Part shown: one piece after another, positions 33,651 to 42,043 of the stretch
Position numbering within the stretch: the stretch's first letter is position 1
Layout: each line of letters starts with the position of its first letter
NCBI RefSeq assembly: GCF_024508335.1
Contig: NZ_CP101988.1
Coordinates: forward strand, 186,001 to 250,000
Length of the DNA: 64,000 bases
Direction: 5' to 3'
Source of the DNA: Cellulomonas chengniuliangii
GTDB lineage: Bacteria > Actinomycetota > Actinomycetes > Actinomycetales > Cellulomonadaceae
The notes under the pieces: generated by a model
The model's input: only the letters and a program-made list of their open reading frames with translations
The model's database searches: none
Told to the model about the DNA's origin: nothing
Position numbers and translations under genes: made by a program

Positions 33651-34670
33651 ATGCCGATCGCAACACCTGAGGTCTACAACGAGATGATCGACCGCGCGAA
33701 GGCGGGCAAGTTCGCCTACCCCGCGGTCAACATCACCTCCTCGCAGAGCGTCACCGCTGCTCTGCAGGGCTTCGCCGAGGCCGAGAGCGACGGCATCATC
33801 CAGGTCTCCGTCGGTGGCGCCGAGTACGCCTCCGGCTCGACGATCAAGGACCGTGTCGCGGGCTCGCTGGCCCTCGCCGCCTACGCGACCGAGGTCGCCA
33901 AGAACTACCCCATCACCGTCGCGCTGCACACGGACCACTGCACCAAGCAGAACCTCGACTCCTGGGTCCGGCCGCTGCTGGCCCTCGAGGCCGAGCAGGT
34001 CAAGGCGGGCAAGAACCCGACGTTCCAGTCGCACATGTTCGACGGCTCCAACATCCCGCTCGACGAGAACCTCGTCATCGCGGAAGAGCTGCTGGCCCTC
34101 TCGCAGGCCGCCCGCACCATCCTCGAGATCGAGGTGGGCGTCGTCGGTGGTGAGGAGGACGGCCACACGGCCGAGATCAACGACAAGCTCTACACGACGA
34201 TCGAGGACGGTCTCGCGACGGTCGCCGCCCTCGGCGCCGGCGAGAAGGGCCGCTACCTGACGGCCCTGACCTTCGGCAACGTGCACGGGGTCTACAAGCC
34301 CGGCGCCGTCAAGCTGCGCCCGGCGATCCTCAAGGAGATCCAGGACGCCGTCGGCGCCTCGCTCGGCAAGGACAACCCGTTCGACCTGGTCTTCCACGGC
34401 GGCTCGGGCTCGACCGAGGCCGAGATCAGCGAGGCCGTGGACAACGGCGTCATCAAGATGAACATCGACACGGACACCCAGTACGCGTTCACGCGTCCCG
34501 TCGTCGGCCACATGTTCACGAACTACGACGGCGTCCTGAAGATCGACGGCGAGGTCGGGAACAAGAAGGCCTACGACCCGCGCGCCTGGGGCAAGCTGGC
34601 CGAGGCCGGCATGGCCCAGCGCCTGGTGGAGGCCGCGCAGCAGCTGCGCTCGGCCGGCCACAAGCTCTGA
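33651..34670 (+). CDS. fbaA: Class II fructose-1,6-bisphosphate aldolase
   Basis: A 339-residue zinc-dependent aldolase of glycolysis and gluconeogenesis. The Zn-binding HTDHC (VALHTDHCTKQNLD) and the catalytic/Zn segments (EEDGHTAE, GNVHGVYKPG, FHGGSGSTEAE) are in canonical order; IKMNIDTDTQYAF holds the phosphate-binding region. Length is normal for the FbaA/class-IIA type. The ATG follows AGGAGA. Codon use is strongly biased to C-ending codons, as expected for a highly expressed gene. Confidence 0.97.
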   Translation: MPIATPEVYNEMIDRAKAGKFAYPAVNITSSQSVTAALQGFAEAESDGIIQVSVGGAEYASGSTIKDRVAGSLALAAYATEVAKNYPITVALHTDHCTKQNLDSWVRPLLALEAEQVKAGKNPTFQSHMFDGSNIPLDENLVIAEELLALSQAARTILEIEVGVVGGEEDGHTAEINDKLYTTIEDGLATVAALGAGEKGRYLTALTFGNVHGVYKPGAVKLRPAILKEIQDAVGASLGKDNPFDLVFHGGSGSTEAEISEAVDNGVIKMNIDTDTQYAFTRPVVGHMFTNYDGVLKIDGEVGNKKAYDPRAWGKLAEAGMAQRLVEAAQQLRSAGHKL

Positions 34671-34687
34671 GCTGACCGCCTGAACGA

Positions 34688-34732
34688 ACGAGGCCCGGCC
34701 CTGACGCTCATCGCGTCGGGGCCGGGCCTCGT
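34688..34732. terminator. Strong stem-loop after fbaA
   Basis: ACGAGGCCCGGCCC (34688-34701) pairs with 34719-34732, and the inner GACGC/GCGTC lengthens the stem. It lies 18 bp past the fbaA stop and 21 bp before the stop of the opposing STAS gene, so it likely serves both. Confidence 0.8.
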
Positions 34733-34752
34733 CGTCGTCTGGACGGCGCCGC

Positions 34753-35211
34753 TCAGGTCGCCGAGGGGCCGGGCTCGTCCGTGGGGCCCTCCGGGGCGGC
34801 GTCGAAGCCGTGCGGCTCGTCGTCGCCGTCGACCACATCGAGCAGCTCGCCGATGCGGGTCACCTCGAGGAGGAACCGCACGGTGGGCGGGACGCGCAGC
34901 AGGCGCACCCGGTGCTGGCTGCGGATGGACAGCCGGGCGAGGAACGCCACCCCCGAGGAGTCCATGAAGGTCACGTGGTGGGCGTCGACCTCGATGGGCA
35001 GACCGGCCTGCTCGGCGTCCGTGGTCGCCTCCTGCAGGTCGGGCCCCAGGTCCGCGTCGACCTCGCCGGACAGGACGATGCGCGTCCGGTCCGATCCGAG
35101 GATGACGTGGACCGCTCCGGGCTCGCCTGCCGTGATCCCGGGGGTGATTCCTGCCGAACCCCCCGTGGTCTGGGCGGGCTCGTCCGTCGTCGGGCTGTTA
35201 CCGTCGCGCAC
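34753..35211 (-). CDS. STAS-domain anti-sigma factor antagonist
   Basis: A 152-residue protein: a disordered N-terminus (about 1-35), then a STAS domain (about 36-130) carrying the signature HVTFMDSSGVAFLARL, where the second Ser is the usual phosphorylation site. Dephosphorylated STAS proteins bind anti-sigma kinases and release the sigma factor. The GTG at 35211 follows GAAGGAG; a longer frame exists upstream but has no ribosome-binding site. It is divergent from the PP2C gene, which is a plausible phosphatase partner. Confidence 0.9.
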   Translation of the reverse strand: MRDGNSPTTDEPAQTTGGSAGITPGITAGEPGAVHVILGSDRTRIVLSGEVDADLGPDLQEATTDAEQAGLPIEVDAHHVTFMDSSGVAFLARLSIRSQHRVRLLRVPPTVRFLLEVTRIGELLDVVDGDDEPHGFDAAPEGPTDEPGPSAT

Positions 35212-35307
35212 GGTGCTCCTTCCCGGGCGAGGGCGATCCTGAGGCCCCGGTTCCTGCACGGGCTGCGTTCGGTCGCAGCACCTGTTCGGCACGCTAGACG
35301 ATCGGAG

Positions 35308-37458
35308 GTGGTCGCGGTCAACTCCTCAGGCCTCGATCATCATGACGAATCTCTCGCAGAGCTGCGCGACAGAGCTCTGCGAGTCGCTGACGTGCCCTGC
35401 TTCCTGCTGGAGGACGGGCCGTCCGGGCAGCACATCGTGTGGGTCAACGACGCCTTCACGCGCAGCACGGGATTCACCCTCGAGCAGGTGAGGTGGCGCA
35501 CGCCGCACGTGCTGTACGGCGAGTGGACGGACCGCGAGGAGATCGCCCGTCTGGCCGGCCTCGCGGACGCGGGTGAGCCCGGCACCGCGACGATCTGCGG
35601 TCGGCGCGCGGACGGCTCGCCCTTCTGGTCCCGGGTGTCCGTGACCCCCGTGCCCGGCGAGGACGGCGCCCCCAGGACGCACTGGATCGCCGTGCTCGTG
35701 GACGTGACGGAGCTGGTGGAGCGCGACGCCGCGCAGACCGCCCTGGTGGAGCGGGAGCGCGCGGAGCGCACCGGGCTGGGCATCGTGGCGCAGATCTCGG
35801 ACCTGCTCATGGACCTCGACGCGCCGTACACGCTGCGGGAGATCACCCGGCTGCTGGAGCGCGGCGGCGTGGTCTCGTGGGCAGGCTTCTACCTGAACGA
35901 CGGCGGCCTCAGCGCCGCCGAGGGCATCGACGTGACGGCGCCGCCCTCTGGCCGCGGCCACCGGCACGGCAACGTCCCGCCCGACGACGTGCCCACGGGC
36001 CGCGACGAGCCCGACCAGGTGCAACTGCTGCTCGACGGCGCCCTCGACATCCCGGTCCAGCTGGACCTCACCGGGTGGCACGCGACCACGAGCGCGTCCG
36101 GGTGGCTCGCCGAGCATGTGCGGCCGCACGTCCAGGAGGTCGCCCCGGGCCTCACCGAGGTGCTGGTCATGGCGGTCCCGGGCAGGCGCCGGGTGATGGG
36201 CGTGCTCGTGGTGATCCCGAGCGATGTGACGCGCGGCGCCGGGCTTGACGCGCTCGAGGACTTGGCGCGGACGGTGCTGCAGCTCACCGTGCGCCGGGTG
36301 GGCCTCGCGGTCGACAACGTGCGGCTCTACGAGCGGGAGCACCGGCTCGCGGAGACGCTGCAGCGGGCGATGCTGCCCGAGCAGGCCGAGGTGGTGGGCC
36401 TGGACGTGTGGAGCTACTACGCGCCCAACGTCGAGCACGCGCAGGTCGGCGGCGACTGGTACGACGTGCTGCAGATCTCCCCCGAGGTGGTGGGCGTGGT
36501 CATCGGCGACGTGGTGGGCCACGACGTCGAGGCCGCCGCGGCGATGGGGCAGCTGCGCTCGGTGGTGCGCTCCTACGCGTACGAGGTGACGACCCCCGGC
36601 CCGGTGCTGGAGCGCGTCGACCAGCTCGTGGCGGGGATGCGGATCCCGCGCTCCGCGGCGCTGGTGCTCACCACGTTGAGCCGGGACGGCGAGGGATGGC
36701 ACGTGGAGTACTCGCGGGCCGGGCACCTCCCGGCGCTGCTGGTGCGGCACGGCGTGGTCACGCCGCTCTCGGACGCGTCGGGGCCGCTGATCGGCTTCGG
36801 CGGCCGCCCGCGCTCGACCGCGACCGCGGAGCTGACTCCCGGCGACGTGCTGATCTTCTACACCGACGGCCTCATCGAGCGCCGGGACCGCGCGCTGCGC
36901 GACGGCGTGGACGCCCTCGTCGACGTCGCGGCGGGCATCACGGCCATCGACGCCGCGGGCATCGGCGAGGAACTGCTCTCGCGGTTCGCGGACAGCCCCG
37001 AGGACGACGTCGCGGTGGTCGTGGTGCGCATCCCCGACCCCGAGGACGACGCCGCGTTCAGCGGGAGCCCGCGTAGCCGTAGGTGGCTGCTGCCCAGTGA
37101 GCCGGCGTCGATCGGACGGGCTCGGCACGCCGTGCTGCGCACCTGCCAGGCATGGTCGCTGTCCGATGGGCCGAGCGCCGAGCTGGTTGTCTCGGAACTC
37201 GTCGCGAACGCCGTGCTGCACGGGTGGGGGCACATCGCCCTGCGGCTCTACGACACCGGCGAGGGGCTGCGCATCGAGGTCGAGGACTCGAACCCGACGC
37301 CCCCGGTCGCGACGGACGGGCACCCCGGGCGGATCGGCGGGTACGGCATGCAGATCATCGACCGGTTGGCCGACTGGGGATGGCGCCCGGCACGCGACGG
37401 CAAGCTGGTGTGGGCCAAGGTGCGCAGCGAGGTGCGCCCGGTCAGCCAGGAGGCCTAA
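35308..37458 (+). CDS. PAS-GAF-PP2C (SpoIIE/RsbU-type) phosphatase with C-terminal HATPase domain
   Basis: A 716-residue signalling protein. Domains in order: PAS (about 20-140; VNDAFTRSTGFTLEQVR), a GAF-like region (about 150-345), a PP2C/SpoIIE phosphatase (about 350-570; LQRAMLPEQAEVV, VGGDWYDVLQIS, GDVLIFYTDGLIERR) and a histidine-kinase-like ATPase (about 590-716; ELVVSELVANAVLHG N-box, GRIGGYGMQIIDRL). This links sensing to a partner switch: the phosphatase dephosphorylates STAS antagonists while the HATPase may act as an anti-sigma kinase. It is flanked by two STAS genes. The GTG at 35308 is the first plausible start but overlaps GGAGG, so the N-terminus is uncertain. Confidence 0.9.
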   Translation: MVAVNSSGLDHHDESLAELRDRALRVADVPCFLLEDGPSGQHIVWVNDAFTRSTGFTLEQVRWRTPHVLYGEWTDREEIARLAGLADAGEPGTATICGRRADGSPFWSRVSVTPVPGEDGAPRTHWIAVLVDVTELVERDAAQTALVERERAERTGLGIVAQISDLLMDLDAPYTLREITRLLERGGVVSWAGFYLNDGGLSAAEGIDVTAPPSGRGHRHGNVPPDDVPTGRDEPDQVQLLLDGALDIPVQLDLTGWHATTSASGWLAEHVRPHVQEVAPGLTEVLVMAVPGRRRVMGVLVVIPSDVTRGAGLDALEDLARTVLQLTVRRVGLAVDNVRLYEREHRLAETLQRAMLPEQAEVVGLDVWSYYAPNVEHAQVGGDWYDVLQISPEVVGVVIGDVVGHDVEAAAAMGQLRSVVRSYAYEVTTPGPVLERVDQLVAGMRIPRSAALVLTTLSRDGEGWHVEYSRAGHLPALLVRHGVVTPLSDASGPLIGFGGRPRSTATAELTPGDVLIFYTDGLIERRDRALRDGVDALVDVAAGITAIDAAGIGEELLSRFADSPEDDVAVVVVRIPDPEDDAAFSGSPRSRRWLLPSEPASIGRARHAVLRTCQAWSLSDGPSAELVVSELVANAVLHGWGHIALRLYDTGEGLRIEVEDSNPTPPVATDGHPGRIGGYGMQIIDRLADWGWRPARDGKLVWAKVRSEVRPVSQEA

Positions 37459-37517
37459 GCGACCGGAGCGGCCCGGCAGCCTGAGAGGGACTAGTCGCGG
37501 ACCCGGTCGTCCGGTCC

Positions 37518-37886
37518 TCAGGCGGGGCTGACGCGCCCTTCGGCGGGGCGCCGGAAGCCCGAGGAGTGGCGCTCGTGGCTGCACTCCTCGTCGACCCGGA
37601 ACAGCTCGAGGGCGCCGCAGACCTCGATGACGAACAGGTCGCGGGGGTCCGCGCCACGCAGCACGGTGGCGCCGCCGCGCCTGCGGCCCGAGTCCGCGAG
37701 CGAGATGAGGAACGCCGCGCCCGTCGAGTCCATGAACGTGACACCGCACATGTCGATGACGAGGAGCTGCCGGCGGAGCCCGACGATGCGGGCGGCGATC
37801 TCGGGGAACTGGTCGCGCTCCGCGAGGTCGAGGTCGCCCTCGATGACGAGCGTCGTCGTCGTGGGAGAGGTCGAGATCTCGATCAT
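37518..37886 (-). CDS. STAS-domain anti-sigma factor antagonist
   Basis: A 122-residue STAS protein (MIEISTSPTTTTLVIEGDLD...), compact and without an extra N-terminus. The phosphorylation motif is CGVTFMDSTGAAFLISL. It converges with the PP2C gene and has the expected length for a RsbV/SpoIIAA-type antagonist. GAGGA precedes the ATG. With the other STAS protein and the PP2C/HATPase it suggests two antagonists serving one switch. Confidence 0.9.
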   Translation of the reverse strand: MIEISTSPTTTTLVIEGDLDLAERDQFPEIAARIVGLRRQLLVIDMCGVTFMDSTGAAFLISLADSGRRRGGATVLRGADPRDLFVIEVCGALELFRVDEECSHERHSSGFRRPAEGRVSPA

Positions 37887-38015
37887 GGTCGTCCTCGGGG
37901 GAGAGGCGGAGAGGGGGCATGCGCGCTTCGACTGTAGCCACGGTACCCCTCGACCCGCACGCGGTCTGCGACGCCACTCGCCCGGAGGCGCCGCATCGCT
38001 GCCACACTGGGCCTC

Positions 38016-38438
38016 ATGAACCGGAACCTGCTCGGCCCTGAGCCCACCCTGCTGCCGGCCGACGGCGCCGATGCGGAGGCGCGCCTCCTGCTGTCCGGCG
38101 GGTCGGACGCGCGGGACGCCGCCCGGGCGGTGCCCGCGTCGTCGCTCGCCTGGGCGATGCTCGCCGAGCAGGCGCTCACGGACGTGGGCGACCCCGTCGC
38201 CGCCTACGCGTTCGCACGGACCGGCTACCACCGCGGGCTCGACGCGCTGCGCCGGGCGGGCTGGCGCGGGGCCGGCGAGATCCCCGCCGATCACGTCCCC
38301 AACCAGGGGTTCCTGCGGGCGCTGCTCGCGCTGGCCGACGCGGCGGACGCGATCGGCGAGGAGGACGAGGCCGCTCGCTGCACCCAGTTCCTCGCGGACT
38401 CGGGCGTCTCGGTGGCCCAGGTCTCCGCACTTCGCTGA
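38016..38438 (+). CDS. DUF3151 domain-containing protein
   Basis: A 140-residue soluble, alanine-rich helical protein. The motif SLAWAMLAEQAL...AYAFARTGYHRGLDALRRAGWRGAGEIPADHVPNQGFLRALLALADAA is typical of DUF3151, an actinobacterial family of unknown function with a TPR-like appearance. It precedes purA by 138 bp on the same strand; family members are often found there, but no functional link is known. Confidence 0.9.
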   Translation: MNRNLLGPEPTLLPADGADAEARLLLSGGSDARDAARAVPASSLAWAMLAEQALTDVGDPVAAYAFARTGYHRGLDALRRAGWRGAGEIPADHVPNQGFLRALLALADAADAIGEEDEAARCTQFLADSGVSVAQVSALR

Positions 38439-39863
<1,425 letters not shown>

Positions 39864-39871
39864 CATGAGCC

Positions 39872-39912
39872 GCCGACGAGCGCGCAGCCGCGTGGCTGCC
39901 GCGCTCGTCGGC
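39872..39912. terminator. Stem-loop terminator after purA
   Basis: GCCGACGAGCGCG (39872-39884) pairs perfectly with 39900-39912, and the inner CAGCC/GGCTG extends the stem with one bulge. It begins 8 bp past the purA stop. The opposing GvpU-like gene ends 56 bp to its right, so it may serve both. Confidence 0.8.
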
Positions 39913-39968
39913 GCTTCTGTCGGCGGGGCCGCCGCAGCGGGCGCGCGCCGCTCGAGCGCTGACCGGGC

Positions 39969-40388
39969 TCAGGGCTCGAAGGTCCAGCCGGAGACCTCGG
40001 ACAACCGGCCGCGCCACGGTCCCAGCCACGTCTCCTGACCTCCCGGGCCCACCAGGCTCGCGTCCTCCAGGTGGAGGAAGCCCGACGGGACGGCGCCGTG
40101 GTCCGGGAGCCCCCGCTTCGCGTGCTCGTCGGACTGGATCGCGGCGCGCAACCGGAACATCCCCAGCACCGCCTCGCCGAGCGTCTCCTGGCCGGGCACG
40201 CGGTCCATCGCCCGTGCGAGTCCTTCGAAGTGCCTGGCCACGCCGACCAGCCGCCCGCCGACCAACCCGGCCGGCGTGCAGAGCACCAGCCCCACGGTGA
40301 CGCCCGTGGTGTCGGCTAAGTGCACCAAGAAGCCCAGTTCGGGGTCCACGTCCGACGACTCGACGAGCCCCAGGCTCTCGTAGGTCAT
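39969..40388 (-). CDS. GvpU-like protein of unknown function
   Basis: A 139-residue soluble protein. LGFLVHLADTTGVTVGLVLCTPAGLVGGRLVGVARHFEGLARAM, then GFLHLEDASLVGPGG and the closing WRGRLSEVSGWTFEP, resemble gas-vesicle accessory protein GvpU as I remember it, especially the WRG-(K/R)-(I/L)-S-x-V-x-G end. There are no other gas-vesicle genes in this window, so it may belong to a GvpU-like family with another role. GGGAAAG precedes the ATG. It is divergent from the three-repeat protein at 40580, sharing a 191-bp promoter region. Confidence 0.6.
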   Translation of the reverse strand: MTYESLGLVESSDVDPELGFLVHLADTTGVTVGLVLCTPAGLVGGRLVGVARHFEGLARAMDRVPGQETLGEAVLGMFRLRAAIQSDEHAKRGLPDHGAVPSGFLHLEDASLVGPGGQETWLGPWRGRLSEVSGWTFEP

Positions 40389-40579
40389 GCCGGTCTTTCC
40401 CTGCTCATGCCGCACACCGTAACCAGGCAGACCGGACGGATCGGACGATTCGGTCCTCTGGCGGGAAGCGTCGCCCGATCGGCGGCAACAGGGGGGACCC
40501 TTGTTCACCCGTCCGACGTCGACCGGGGATCGCGGGTGCACGCGCGCGGGGTTAGCGTCGAATGGAGGGGGCGAAGACC

Positions 40580-41395
40580 ATGACTCCAACTGTCGAGGGA
40601 TTCGGGACCGAGATCACGCGCCGCACCTACCCGGTCAGGGGCGTGCCGCTGATGCAGACGTTCTACCTGCGCTTCTCGCACGAGGACAGGCACATCGACA
40701 GCGTCGGCGTGGAGGTGGCCGTGCCGGACACCGACACGCTGACCATCGAGTACTTCGACGAGAGCCGCGACGACGAGTACTTCTACAAGGTCCAGCACCG
40801 GGACCAGATCGACCGGAGGATCATCCCCGGTCAGATCCAGAGCGTCGCCAAGGCCCGGGAGACGCGCGAGCTGGGGGACAAGCCGTCGGACGACTACGTG
40901 TTCGTGCTCAGCGGCTTCGACTTCTACTTCCGTGGCTTCGACCAGCACGTCGACCAGATCAAGCTGCTCGAGTCGGACGGGCGCCTGTCGGTGGCGTTCA
41001 ACGACCAGGACGACAAGGAGACGTTCCTGTGGCGGGCGCAGTACGCCTGGGTGCCGCCGGATCTCATCCTGGGCGACCACAGGGCCCGCGGCACCCGCGC
41101 GCACGGCGGGGTGCGGCGCGCGATCCCGCCGGGCGTGCCGTTCATCCAGGGGTTCAACCTCGACTTCCGGCCGTACTTCACGCCCGGAGCTGACCACCAC
41201 CTGCGGGAGATCGGCGTGCTCACCCGCTGGCCCACCGAGGATTTCATGGAGATCTACTACGCCGATCGCAACGGCGACGACGGCTTCGACTGGGAGGTCC
41301 GGCTCGCCTACCTGGCCGACCAGGGCTTCACGGGGCCGGAGGTCGCGGACCTCCAACTGCGGGAGTTCACTGCTGCGGAGATCGAGGTCGAGTAG
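40580..41395 (+). CDS. Unrecognised protein with three internal repeats
   Basis: A 271-residue soluble protein without signal or membrane segments. Three segments of about 50 residues repeat roughly every 82 residues: R1 about 26-74 (QTFYLRFSHEDRHIDSVGVE), R2 about 108-157 (FDFYFRGFDQHVDQIKLLE) and R3 about 188-245 (FNLDFRPYFTPGADHHLREI). Each ends in a hydrophobic-acidic strand pattern (IEYFDESRDDEYFYKV, VAFNDQDDKETFLWRA, IYYADRNGDDGFDWEV), suggesting a duplicated beta-sandwich with an acidic D-x-x-D-D loop, perhaps a metal or ligand site. I do not recognise the family. The ATG at 40580 follows GGAGGGGG. Confidence 0.75.
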   Translation: MTPTVEGFGTEITRRTYPVRGVPLMQTFYLRFSHEDRHIDSVGVEVAVPDTDTLTIEYFDESRDDEYFYKVQHRDQIDRRIIPGQIQSVAKARETRELGDKPSDDYVFVLSGFDFYFRGFDQHVDQIKLLESDGRLSVAFNDQDDKETFLWRAQYAWVPPDLILGDHRARGTRAHGGVRRAIPPGVPFIQGFNLDFRPYFTPGADHHLREIGVLTRWPTEDFMEIYYADRNGDDGFDWEVRLAYLADQGFTGPEVADLQLREFTAAEIEVE

Positions 41396-41396
41396 C

Positions 41397-41789
41397 TCAA
41401 CGGGTGGGGGGAGGGGGCTCGGCGATCAGCGGTCGCAGGCGGTTCGCGATCACGGTGACATCGTCGAGGGTCCCCGCGGCGACCTGCATCACGAGGTCGT
41501 ATGCCTCGTCGTTGGTCGCGGTCATGCGTGCGCCGTTCACTCCGAGGAAGACGATGGTCCCGGCGAGGGCGAGCCGCTTGTTGCCATCGAGCAGCGGGTG
41601 GTTGCGGGCGAGCGAATGCAGAAGGGCGGCGGCCTTGGTGACAAGGTCGGGGTACGCGTCACGGTCGCCGGCGGAGGTTTGGGGTCGAACTGCGGCGGAC
41701 TCCAGAAGGCCGATGTCTCGGACTGTCACGCCAGCAGGGACGACGCGCTCGGCGATTCGGACGAGCTCCTCCGCGGTGAGGAAGATCAT
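41397..41789 (-). CDS. Doc/Fic-type toxin of a type II toxin-antitoxin pair
   Basis: A 130-residue Fic-fold protein. The motif NHPLLDGNKRLAL (H64-R72) matches the Doc form HxFx(D/N)GNKR and retains the His, Asp and Arg needed to transfer a phosphate or nucleotide to a target; Doc itself phosphorylates EF-Tu. The length is typical of Doc. It lies 13 bp downstream of the antitoxin gene on the same strand. Its stop is 1 bp from the stop of the opposing three-repeat gene. Confidence 0.9.
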   Translation of the reverse strand: MIFLTAEELVRIAERVVPAGVTVRDIGLLESAAVRPQTSAGDRDAYPDLVTKAAALLHSLARNHPLLDGNKRLALAGTIVFLGVNGARMTATNDEAYDLVMQVAAGTLDDVTVIANRLRPLIAEPPPPTR

Positions 41790-41802
41790 TGCGGGTGGCT
41801 GG

Positions 41803-42006
41803 TCATCGGCCTAGGCGTTCGAGCGCTTCGGCGTATCGCGGCAGCTCGGCGTCCATGACCGACTCGATGAGGTCGGCGCGCGACGTCCTCTCGACGTAGT
41901 CGCGCACCGCCTGCCGGGCCACGTCTTGCATCGAGCGGTGCTCGATCTCGGCCCGGCGGCGCAGCGCGCGGGTCTCATCGTCATCAAGCCGCAAGGTCAT
42001 CGCCAT
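41803..42006 (-). CDS. Ribbon-helix-helix antitoxin
   Basis: A 67-residue protein, first in the toxin-antitoxin operon. MTLRLDDDETRALRRRAEIEHRSMQDVARQAVRDYVERTS is a ribbon-helix-helix (CopG/MetJ-like) DNA-binding domain; the C-terminal acidic helical segment should cap the toxin. The canonical partner of Doc is Phd, so this is the RHH/Doc variant. ATG at 42006; an in-frame ATG at 42000 is also possible. The palindrome at 42014-42033, just upstream, is the likely autoregulatory site. Confidence 0.88.
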   Translation of the reverse strand: MAMTLRLDDDETRALRRRAEIEHRSMQDVARQAVRDYVERTSRADLIESVMDAELPRYAEALERLGR

Positions 42007-42013
42007 GACGTGA

Positions 42014-42033
42014 TGGTATCGCTGGCGATACCA
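42014..42033. promoter_or_regulatory. Palindromic operator of the toxin-antitoxin operon
   Basis: TGGTATCGC-TG-GCGATACCA is a perfect 9-bp-arm inverted repeat with a 2-bp spacer, starting 8 bp upstream of the antitoxin ATG. Its position and symmetry fit the operator of an autoregulated TA operon bound by an RHH antitoxin. Confidence 0.85.
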
Positions 42034-42043
42034 CTACGCGTCG

